Source: Plotosus lineatus (taxonomy: Eukaryota > Chordata > Actinopteri > Siluriformes > Plotosidae). From it: a stretch of 64,000 nt of DNA. The stretch covers positions 47,558,080 through 47,622,079 of the forward strand of contig CM045729.1 of NCBI GenBank assembly GCA_024760905.1, read 5' to 3'. Each line of letters begins with the position of its first letter. Position 1 is the first letter of the stretch. Of this stretch, positions 56,429-64,000 are shown piece after piece. A program made the translations under genes and the position numbers. Below the pieces are notes generated by a model. That model saw only the letters and a program-made list of their open reading frames with translations. It was not told the DNA's origin and ran no database searches.

Positions 56429-57525
56429 ATATATTTTTAGTTATATGACAAAAAAAAAAACAAACCATTATCTTTGCAGCATGCTTTACATCCATTAAAA
56501 CCACCTACTTACAGTTTAGGTTGAATGGCTCGAGACAATCAAATGACATGTCTGATATGAAGAAATCATCCTTCCAACTTTTGGAGAAACAATTCCATGG
56601 TAAGAGATAATATTCTAGGCAATCGGGAGGAAAATGAGATGGTGAAAGACAGACGCACTAGGCTCGGAGAGGAGATAAGAGACTTCGTATCAAGCAGCCT
56701 CGCGTCTGGCTTAAATTAACCAGAACGAGTGAAGTGTTACGTGCGGATGAAGCTCGCATAGACAAATCAAAGATGTTGAGTGGTTTCTCCAGCGCCGCAC
56801 ACTAAAATAATGTCTTTATACTAGTGATATAAATCATCCTAATTAACATTGCTTTAATGCGTTACCACATAATCGATATCTCCTGAGTCAGATTTCAGAG
56901 AGAGCGCCTGGCCTTGTGGTGTACTGAGGGGACGAGTATCTACACGGTCTACCCACATTCACTGCCATTAAAATTCATGAGATGTATTGGCTTTTGGTTT
57001 TGACTGCCAAGACTTTCTGAGAGGGAACAAGAAAGTGAGAGACAGAGATAGAGACAGGCAGATAAAAAGATTCTCTCTAGAAAACAAAGAAAGAAGGGAG
57101 GTCCTGCCACTGCCGTATTCTCATAAGGAAAGCACTAAATGAACATTTATATTTTCAACCGCTTTCCAATGGTAGCTTAAAGAAATGTTGAAAGAAAATG
57201 CAGAATTTTATAACATATTTCTTATCAAACCTACACATGTAGGTAGAAGAAAACAGCTTAAGAGTTTCTTTTGTTTGTGTCTCTGTGTGAACTCTGAATA
57301 ATTCAACGTGGCTTTCCTTGAGAACTGGTTCTCAGTACAACCATTGGTGAACATCAAAATTGTTAACAAATGCACGACTGTATAGGCTTCATTTCTAAGA
57401 GTGTATGAGCATCATTAATGGATAAGTACACATAGAAATACTGTATATCTTCATTCAATCAAATCCAGATTAACCGTTTTGAGGGAAATGTTTTCTTATT
57501 TCTGCTTATCTTAAAACTGATAAAG
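56429..57525. other. Repeat-free intron block
   Basis: About 1.1 kb without a recognised repeat or gene. The interval 56600-57120 has more CG dinucleotides and several TAATTA/ATTA words. Confidence 0.45.
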
Positions 57526-57526
57526 T

Positions 57527-57870
57527 GCAGCATGGTGGTTGTAGTGGTTCGCATGTACAATTTGCATCATGAAGGTCCTTGGATGGAACACATGTTTGGT
57601 GAGGGCATTTCGGTCTTGAGTTTGCATTTGCGGGTTTCCTCTGGGTACTCCAGTTTCCTCCTACAGTCCAAAGTAGAATAACTGGATATTCTCGATTACC
57701 GGTAAGTGTGGATGTGTGAATGGTCATGTCTGTGTCAGCCCTGCAGTGGATCGGTGAGCTGTTAAAAGGGGTTTCTCACCGTCTCCTAGAGTCAGCTGAG
57801 ATAGGATCCAGCCACCCCATGACCCTAGTAGGTTTGGCGAATGAATGAATGAAAGAATGACTACAAAAAA
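57527..57870 (+). repeat. Family C
   Basis: GCAGCATGGTGGTTGTAGTG, TCATGAAGGTCCTTGGATGG, CTCCTACAGTCCAAAGTAGA, and a GAATGAATGAATGAAAG tail. Confidence 0.82.
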
Positions 57871-58139
57871 AAAAAAGAAATTATAGATGATGATTTCACA
57901 ACCTGCAAACTACTAACCTCACCTCTTCATCAGTTGATAATCTTTTATTGCTATTCATATATAGTAATACTAACGACTTAAGTCAAGTTTTTTTTTAATC
58001 ATTTCTTTATAATGGTTCATTTACCTTGAAACAAAATATAATTTCTTACACAGAAGTGTACAGCATACATGACAACATAAATTGCAGCTACATAACAGTC
58101 TGCGACAAGTGCAAGAAATAGAGAGGACAGTAACTGTAC

Positions 58140-58975
58140 AGAACAGTGAATTTTACCAATATTGGGCAACAAAACAAAGCTGTAAAAAAAAAAAAGCGTG
58201 CTACAATTATTTGTAAAATCCTGACAATGAGGAGAAATGTAGCTGGATTGTGGGCTCAAGAAAAAGCAGCAGAAAAGAGTCTGATGAGACTAAAAGTTTC
58301 CCATAGCAACACTGTAGATAAACTGTTGATTGAGCAGTGGTGGATGATGGGAAAGGTTTGATCCAGACAAGCATCGGTGGGAGGCATCAGTGTGTTGAGT
58401 GGTTGATTGCCTCAGTGAAGAAGCTGTTGTGGGGTCTGGTGATTGTGGAATTGACGCTCTGGTACCCTCTGCTAAATGAACAGACTCAAGAACAGCTTTT
58501 ACCCATAAGCTGTGAAATGTGCAACCCCCCACCACCATCTCCACCACCACCACCACCACCACTATCACACACACTGACTATAACCATCATTCAGAATATT
58601 TTCCTGTACAATGCAATAGTACTCTTTAAGTGCAATACTCATGTTTAGAACAGGTCTAGAACATTATATAACATTTTAGTACCACACACCTTATAAATTA
58701 AATAGCTCCACCTCTTCCCCAGTGTATACCATGCACCATTGACATATCATGTACCTTCCTGCATATGTGTGTATATGTGGATAGATGTATATGTGTATAT
58801 AGGATGTACCTATGCGTATGTGGGTATATGTACATTTATAGCTTAGTGTAGTTCCTTCATTGTCTTTTGTGCACTTTTATATAATTGCTAAATATAACTG
58901 CTAAACAGAGAGCCAATGAACTGATTTTCATGGTTCATGCAACAATTGACAATAAAGATCTCTTTATCTTTGTGT
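58140..58975 (+). repeat. Possible old retroelement 3' region
   Basis: The stretch ends AATTGACAATAAAGATCTCT before a T-rich end, a common form of LINE 3' end. GAAGAAGCTGTTGTGGGGTC near 58425 recalls a fish interspersed repeat. A (CCA)n array lies at about 58531-58562. No coding domain supports the call. Confidence 0.3.
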
Positions 58976-59362
58976 AAAATTCCATGAGAGGTGGGAGGGG
59001 TCATCCATTATGATGACCTCATAATGATTGATATGAATGGGTTTAAAGGTAGGTAGAGATTCTCTGATGATCTTCTTAATTCATTTCTATAGGTGCTGGA
59101 ATCTTATGGTTTAAAACTTCGCAGTTCGTAAACATAAAATGAAATTGTTGCTCATAATGCTCTCTATTGTCCCCTAGTAATGAGGAAAGATTATCCATCC
59201 TCAACCTTCACAGGAACCAGAGATGCTACTGGACTTTCTTGGCTAGAAAAATGGCTTTCCTGAGTCGAGAAGAGATGTTCTGTGATATGCACACTAAAAA
59301 TCTTGGAGCATTTGATCAAACACCATGTGCACATTATAGTGTACATTTGTAGATAAATAATG
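58976..59362. other. Unique intron sequence
   Basis: No gene or repeat recognised. Confidence 0.4.
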
Positions 59363-59523
59363 ATTTATATGTAAAAGGTAACACAAAGTCCGTTGGGCTT
59401 TTTACACCGGAGTCTAGTGGCTCATCGGACCAGTCCTTGCCCTGGTTTCCATAGCGTGAAGCAACTAGGAGTACAACTCCTCCTGGATGGGACGCTAGTC
59501 CATCGCAGGTTACCTTCCCAGTA

Positions 59524-60409
59524 CAGTCGGCCCTCTACATACGAAATGAATCCGTTCCAGTGCCTTATTTGTAACCTGCAGTTTTCGTAAGAAGTGGCGC
59601 AGTTTACATGTAAAATGCGTGATTTGTTCCAAGGCTCCCAAGTCTACCCCATAAACCCTTTAAAAATTATAAAAGTACACCAATTTTGTATGAAATATGT
59701 GTGCAATATGTGTTAAAAGTAAAAGAAAATTGTATACCTTTTTTTTTAAATCTCTCGAACCACCCATGTGACGCTTTAAAGTCCAGGGGTTGCTGGTCTG
59801 AAGAACCCTCACCCCCAGCCTCCTTCACGAGGTCCTTATGGCAGTTGCTTTTTCTGAAATTATCGCCTCCGTCACTGTATCTCCGCTTTAAGGTCTCCTT
59901 CTGCTTCAATATCGTCCAGATTGTAGAGGGGTTTCAGCCATAATTCTTTGCGATTTCGCTCAACCGCATCCCACTTTCGTATATTTTTATCTCCTGCTTC
60001 ACTTCGATTGATAACGGAGCCCGCTTCTTCTTTTCTGTGTAACCGGGAATCACTTTCTTGGGGTCCATGATGGATAATGAAATATAACGCTGCAATGATC
60101 ATTCCCAAAAAAACTCACGAGCCAACAGTCCTGTTCAACTCTCCTTCATGCGTTTGACAAACAGGAAGTATGGGTACACGAATGGGTACAGTTCAGCTCC
60201 TTCCTGACCAGTGGGAGGCCAGCGGGGTGGGATGTTGGGAGACAGCCAATGAGAGAGCAACTCGTGCATTGTTTGAATGTTTGAATGGCGCGTTTGGCGC
60301 TTTCCGTAACAAGCGGTTGTTTCGTATACAGAGGATGAAAATTTAGGAAATGTTTTTTGTAACCTGGATTTTTCGTATTCAGAGGTTTTCGTAAGTAGAG
60401 GGCCGACTC
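59524..60409 (-). mobile_element. Tigger/pogo-like transposon lacking the DDE domain
   Basis: The termini are CAGTCGGCCCTCTACATACG and the inverse GTAAGTAGAGGGCCGACT, with TA at 59522-59523. The 886-bp element carries only the DNA-binding part of a transposase. Its terminal sequence type and target fit Tigger elements. Related to 33236-34037. Confidence 0.92.
59740..60068 (-). pseudogene. Tigger/pogo transposase DNA-binding fragment
   Basis: The frame starts MDPKKVIPGYTEKKKRAPLS and continues IEVKQEIKIYESGMRLSEIA, the psq-type helix-turn-helix of Tigger and CENP-B proteins. A TGA follows KNYG; the frame then resumes NPSTIWTILKQKETLK and reaches HGWFERFKKKGI, the start of the second CENP-B-type DNA-binding domain. 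The catalytic domain is missing altogether. Such proteins bind transposon ends in the nucleus. Confidence 0.88.
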
Positions 60410-60734
60410 ATTTCTACTGCTGGGTGAACAGAGGCACAGTTGTGGTTAAGACCTTGCCCAGGGGTCTTAGCACAGTGGCGGTCTAACTCGGATTTGAACA
60501 CACAACCTCCCTATCATGAGTGCCACACCCTAACCACTACGCCACCGGTCCCAATTTATATGTAGTTCCTTTATAATTTCCTGATTGTATATCACTCAGA
60601 AGAGGATGGATTTCATATTCAATCTGTTTTTTTCCTTAAGGTTTCTTGCTCAGAGAGTTTTCTCAAAGCTAACTTGCTCATTAGTGTTCTAAATACATAG
60701 CAGATTTTATGTAAACCTGCTTTGTGGTAATGTT

Positions 60735-61045
60735 CTTGGTGAAGGTTTCCTTTGTGGAGTTTGCATGTTCTCTTCATGCTTACTTTGGTTTCCTCTGGAT
60801 ACCCCAGATTCCTCTCACAGTCCAAAAACATGTGCATCATAGCATAGGTTAACTAGTTGTTTTTTAACTTGCCCCTTGTTGTGTGTGTGTGTGTGTGTCT
60901 GTGTGAATAGTTGTGTGAATGTTGGCCCTGTGATGGATTGGGAGCTATTCAGGGTGTAGCCCATCTTCTCCCACAGTCAGCGGAGATATGCCTCATCCTC
61001 ATTACAACCCTAGTAAGGTCAAGCATCAGAGAATCAATGAAGAAA
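60735..61045 (+). repeat. Family C, head lost
   Basis: GTGGAGTTTGCATGTTCTCT, CAGTCCAAAAACATGTGCAT, GAGCTATTCAGGGTGTAGCC. The tRNA-like head is missing. Confidence 0.8.
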
Positions 61046-61391
61046 TACTTCCATCAGCTGGTTTTCACTTCAAGATTTCTATTTCTCAAATTCATTTTGA
61101 AAACCAAAGGTATTTTACATTTAAAATGGCATATCAAACAAAATTTTATTGAAAAAAACATCAAAGGGAGATACCACAATTCCATTAGCAATACAAATAC
61201 CTTCTCTTTTCAGACTTAGATGCTTACAGGAAAAAGTAAAAAAGATACATGATGCATACAATTGTCTTTCCACCTTTACAGCTGTGTTATTTGCTATTTT
61301 CTGTATCAATCATACGACTATATCCCTAGAATTTCTAGCTGTGAGAGAATGCTATATTTTCAGTTATGTTGTTGAAAAGATGTCATCATAT
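61046..61391. other. Unique intron sequence
   Basis: No gene or repeat recognised. Confidence 0.45.
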
Positions 61392-61392
61392 A

Positions 61393-61615
61393 TAGTGATC
61401 CCTCGCTACGTCGTGCTTCAGTTTCTGCAGCTTCAGTGTATCGTGGGTTTTTCAAATATATTCATCAAAAAATAAAAAAAATAAGGAAATTAAGGAAAAA
61501 TAGGGGAAACAGTTAAGGAAAATGCCACAAAACAAGGCCAATTATGCCAAAAACCCAAACAAACAAGAACAAAAAACAACCCATCAAAACTACTTACATT
61601 TTTACATCTGTATGT
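61393..61615. mobile_element. Tigger-like element, left half
   Basis: AGTGATCCCTCGCTACGTCG and the following 200 bp match the left half of 3043-3539 (AAAACTACTTACATTTTTAC and AGGAAAATGC). It stops where the Rex3 tail begins, so the LINE probably inserted into it. Confidence 0.8.
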
Positions 61616-64000
61616 GTCTCATCTCATCTCACTCATCTCATCTTCTTCCGCTTAGTCCGGGGTCGGGTCGCGGGGGCAGCAACCTTAGCAAAGAGGTCCA
61701 GACATCCCTCTCCCGAGCCACTTCCTCCAACTCTCCCGGGGGGACACCGAGGCGGTCCCAGACAAGCCGAGAGACATAGTCCCTCCAGCGTGTTCTAGGT
61801 CGACCCCGGGGTCTCTTCCCGGTTGGACATGCCCGAAACACCACACCAGGGAGGTGTCCGGGGGGCATTCTAACCAGATGCCCGAGCCACCTCAACTGGC
61901 CCCTCTCAATGCGGAGGAGCAGCGGATCTACTCCGAGCTCTCCCCGGATGGCGGAGCTTCTCACCCTATCTCTAAGGGAGAACCCCGCCACCCGGCGAAG
62001 AAAGCTCATTTCAGCCGCTTGTATCCGTGATCTTGTTCTTTCGGTCATTACCCAAAGCTCGTGACCATAGCTGAGGGTTGGAACGTAGATCGACTGGCAA
62101 ACTGAGAGCAACGCCTTGCGGCTCAGCTCCTTTTTCACCACGACGGACCGGTACAGGCACCGCTTAACAGCAGAGGCTGCAGCGATCCGTCTGTCGATCT
62201 CTCGCTCCATCCTTCCCTCACTCGTAAACAAGACCCCAAGATACTTAAACTCCTCCACTTGGGGCAGGACCTCATCCCCGACCCAGAGGGTGCATTCCAC
62301 CATTGTCCGACTGAGAACCATGGCCTCGGACTTGGAGGTACTGATCTTCATCCCGGCTGCTTCGCACTCAGCTGCGAATCGCTCCAATGAGAGCTGGAGG
62401 GCTCGACTTGATGAAGCCAAAAGGACAACATCATCCGCAAAAAGCAGAGACGATATCCGATGGCCACCAAACCAGAACCCCTCATCGCCTCGACTGCGCC
62501 TAGAAATTCTGTCCATAAAAATTATGAACAGAATTGGTGACAAAGGACAGCCTTGGCGGACTCCAACTCCCACCGGAAACGAATCCGAGCTGCTGTTACC
62601 AATACGGACCAAACTCTGGCTCCGGTGATACAGCGACCGAATAGCTCGTAGCAACGGATCCGAACGCCGTACTCTCGAGCACGCCCCACAAGATCTTTCG
62701 AGGACACGGTCGAAAGCCTTCTCCAAATCCACAAAGCACATGTGGACAGATTGGGCAAACTCCCATGCCCCCTCCAGAATCCTGTGGAGCGTATAGAGTT
62801 GGTCAAGAGTGCTGCGGCCAGGACGAAAACCACATTGTTCCTCCTGAATCCGAGGTTCGACTATCGGTCGGATCCTCCTCTCTAGTATCCCTGCATAGAC
62901 TTTCCCAGGTAGGCTGAGGAGTGTAATTCCCCGATAATTGGAACACACCCTCCGGTCCCCCTTCTTAAAAATTGGGACCACCACCCCAGTTTGCCAATCC
63001 AGAGGTACAGCCCCCGATGACCACGCGATGTTGCAGAGACGTGTCAACCAAGACAGTCCTACAACATCCAGAGTCCTGAGATATTCCGGGCGGATCTTGT
63101 CCAACCCCGGAGCTCGACCACCGAGGAGCTTTTTGACAACCTCAGTGACCTCCACTCCAGTGATGGGCGGACCCTCACCCGAACCCCCAGGGTCTTCCTC
63201 TTCCACGGAGGGCGTGTTGGTGGGATTGAGAAGGTCCTCAAAGTATTCCCTCCACCTCTCAACAACATCCCCAGTCAAGGTAAGCAGCTCCCCACCTCCG
63301 CCGTAAACAGTGTTTGTGAAGAACTGCTTCCCCCTCCTGAGGCGTCGGATGGTGGCCCAGAACCTTTTTGAGGCCAACCGATAATCACTCTCCAGGCCCT
63401 CACCGAACTCCTCCCCCGCCCGAGATTTTGCATCTGCGACAGCCTCGGCTGCAGCACGTTTGGCCTGCCGGTACCCGTTTGCTGCCTCAGGAGTCCCACA
63501 GGCTAATAAAACCCGATAGGCCTCCTTCTTCAGCTGGACGGCCCCTTCACCGCAGGTGTCCACCACCGGTTCGGGATTACCGCCACGACAAGCACCGACG
63601 ACCTTACGGCCACAGCTATGGGCTGCCGCCTCAGCAATGGAGGCACGAAACATGGCCCATTCAGATTCCATGTCCCCGCGCCTCCTCCGAACGTGGTTGT
63701 AGCTCTGCCGGAGGTGGGAGTTAAAGGCCTCTCGGACAGGGGGCTCCGCCAAACGTTCCCAGCAGACCCTGATTACACGCTTGGGCCTGCCAGGTCTGGA
63801 AGGCAACCTCCCACACCACCGAAGCCAACTCACCACCAGGTAGTGATCGGTAGACAGCTCAGCTCTTCTCTTCACCCGAGTGTCCAGAACATATGGTTGC
63901 AAGTCCGATGACACGACTACAAAGTCAATCATCGAACTGCGACCTAGGGTGTCCTGGTGCCAAGTGCACTTATGGACACCCTTATGTTCGAACATGGTGT
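61616..64000 (-). mobile_element. Rex3-like (RTE clade) LINE, runs off the window
   Basis: The 3' end with a (GATGA)n tail is at 61616-61640. Its 5' part lies beyond 64000. Words near 62537 (GGTGACAAAGGACAGCCTTG) and 62970 (ACCACCACCCCAGTTTGCCA) closely match the sequences I recall for the published Rex3 PCR primers. This is the most complete LINE of the window. Confidence 0.93.
61638..63995 (-). CDS. Rex3-like polyprotein: endonuclease end plus reverse transcriptase
   Basis: An open frame of 785 codons ending at a TGA (61638-61640). Residues 1-60 are the endonuclease C-terminus with the STDHYLV motif. A linker of about 230 residues follows. The reverse transcriptase has VVPIFKKGDRR, YRGITLLSLPGK, EEQCGFRPGRSTLDQLY, FVDLEKAFDRV (motif A), VGVRQGCPLSPILF, LLFADDVVLLASS (catalytic FADD) and EEFKYLGVLF. 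The C-terminal part ends RPDPGLSGRR. In the cell it would nick target DNA and reverse-transcribe its own RNA. Just after motif A, about 24 residues read unlike other Rex3 copies, which fits three small deletions that restore the frame. The N-terminus lies outside the window, so activity cannot be judged. Confidence 0.9.
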   Translation of the reverse strand: MFEHKGVHKCTWHQDTLGRSSMIDFVVVSSDLQPYVLDTRVKRRAELSTDHYLVVSWLRWCGRLPSRPGRPKRVIRVCWERLAEPPVREAFNSHLRQSYNHVRRRRGDMESEWAMFRASIAEAAAHSCGRKVVGACRGGNPEPVVDTCGEGAVQLKKEAYRVLLACGTPEAANGYRQAKRAAAEAVADAKSRAGEEFGEGLESDYRLASKRFWATIRRLRRGKQFFTNTVYGGGGELLTLTGDVVERWREYFEDLLNPTNTPSVEEEDPGGSGEGPPITGVEVTEVVKKLLGGRAPGLDKIRPEYLRTLDVVGLSWLTRLCNIAWSSGAVPLDWQTGVVVPIFKKGDRRVCSNYRGITLLSLPGKVYAGILERRIRPIVEPRIQEEQCGFRPGRSTLDQLYTLHRILEGAWEFAQSVHMCFVDLEKAFDRVLERSCGACSRVRRSDPLLRAIRSLYHRSQSLVRIGNSSSDSFPVGVGVRQGCPLSPILFIIFMDRISRRSRGDEGFWFGGHRISSLLFADDVVLLASSSRALQLSLERFAAECEAAGMKISTSKSEAMVLSRTMVECTLWVGDEVLPQVEEFKYLGVLFTSEGRMEREIDRRIAAASAVKRCLYRSVVVKKELSRKALLSVCQSIYVPTLSYGHELWVMTERTRSRIQAAEMSFLRRVAGFSLRDRVRSSAIRGELGVDPLLLRIERGQLRWLGHLVRMPPGHLPGVVFRACPTGKRPRGRPRTRWRDYVSRLVWDRLGVPPGELEEVARERDVWTSLLRLLPPRPDPGLSGRR

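Larger units (their letters stand above)
59374..60553 (-). repeat. SINE family A split by a Tigger-like insertion
   Basis: ATTTATATGTA at 59363-59373 and 60554-60564 is the SINE's target duplication. The two SINE halves are 59374-59523 (3' part) and 60410-60553 (head with box B). They rejoin at CCCAGTA / TTTCTACTGC, matching the uninterrupted copies. The transposon between them is therefore younger than the SINE. Confidence 0.92.

Noticed and set aside
62116..62628. 170-codon + strand frame inside the Rex3 copy
   Set aside because: Antisense to the 785-codon Rex3 frame; low-complexity Ser/Arg content with no family resemblance.

Overview
This window is typical of a teleost fish genome. It holds one host-gene signal, and almost everything else is transposon-derived or simple-sequence DNA. 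The fish assignment rests on three LINE copies whose protein and 3' structure fit the fish RTE-clade element Rex3, several Tc1/mariner copies of the common fish type, tRNA-headed fish SINEs (one with the L2-type fish SINE tail), very long (CA)n tracts, and no compact bacterial gene layout. I cannot name the species; an otophysan such as a catfish is only a guess.

The one recognisable host gene is a short coding exon at 19411-19467 on the + strand. It encodes 19 residues and ends in a GT donor. The peptide closely matches the N-terminus of DPP10, the dipeptidyl-peptidase-like auxiliary subunit of Kv4 potassium channels. On that reading, 1 to about 19.0 kb is 5' flank (or an intron of an upstream alternative first exon), and 19.5-64 kb is part of a very long first intron. 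I found no second exon here. A G-rich (GT)n array of about 740 bp begins about 530 bp after the splice donor.

Layout. 0-5 kb: SINEs, a Tigger-like deletion element, and a cluster of small hairpins. 6-11 kb: (CA)n tracts, a probable solo LTR, and several copies of a tRNA-headed repeat (called family C here). 11.1-13.0 kb: a SINE with target-site duplication next to a broken Tc1 transposon. 14.5-17.5 kb: a perfect hairpin, an unexplained 26-codon repeat, a SINE with an 18-bp target-site duplication, and a Tc1 relic. 19-22 kb: the DPP10 exon and dinucleotide arrays. 22.7-25.5 kb: nested repeats and a truncated Rex3. 25.5-31.6 kb: mostly unique intron with two small inverted-repeat elements. 31.6-34.0 kb: Tc1 relics and a Tigger-like element carrying five YY1-like motifs. 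37-38.3 kb: an internally deleted RTE LINE flanked by a target-site duplication. 42.3-47.4 kb: a pile-up of Rex3 (with a nested hAT element) against a rearranged RTE. 50.5-52.2 kb: a second, broken Tc1. 53-61 kb: SINEs and a SINE split by a Tigger-like insertion. 61.6-64 kb: a Rex3 with a 785-codon open frame running out of the window.

The repeats form a connected network. I name the tRNA-headed families A, B, C and D for this report only. Family B has two alternative 3' ends. One looks like family C's 3' end. The other appears to be built from both the 5' end and the 3' end of the RTE LINE found in the same window, which suggests that this RTE supplies the retrotransposition machinery for that subfamily. 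I saw no CRISPR arrays, operons, rRNA or genuine tRNA genes.
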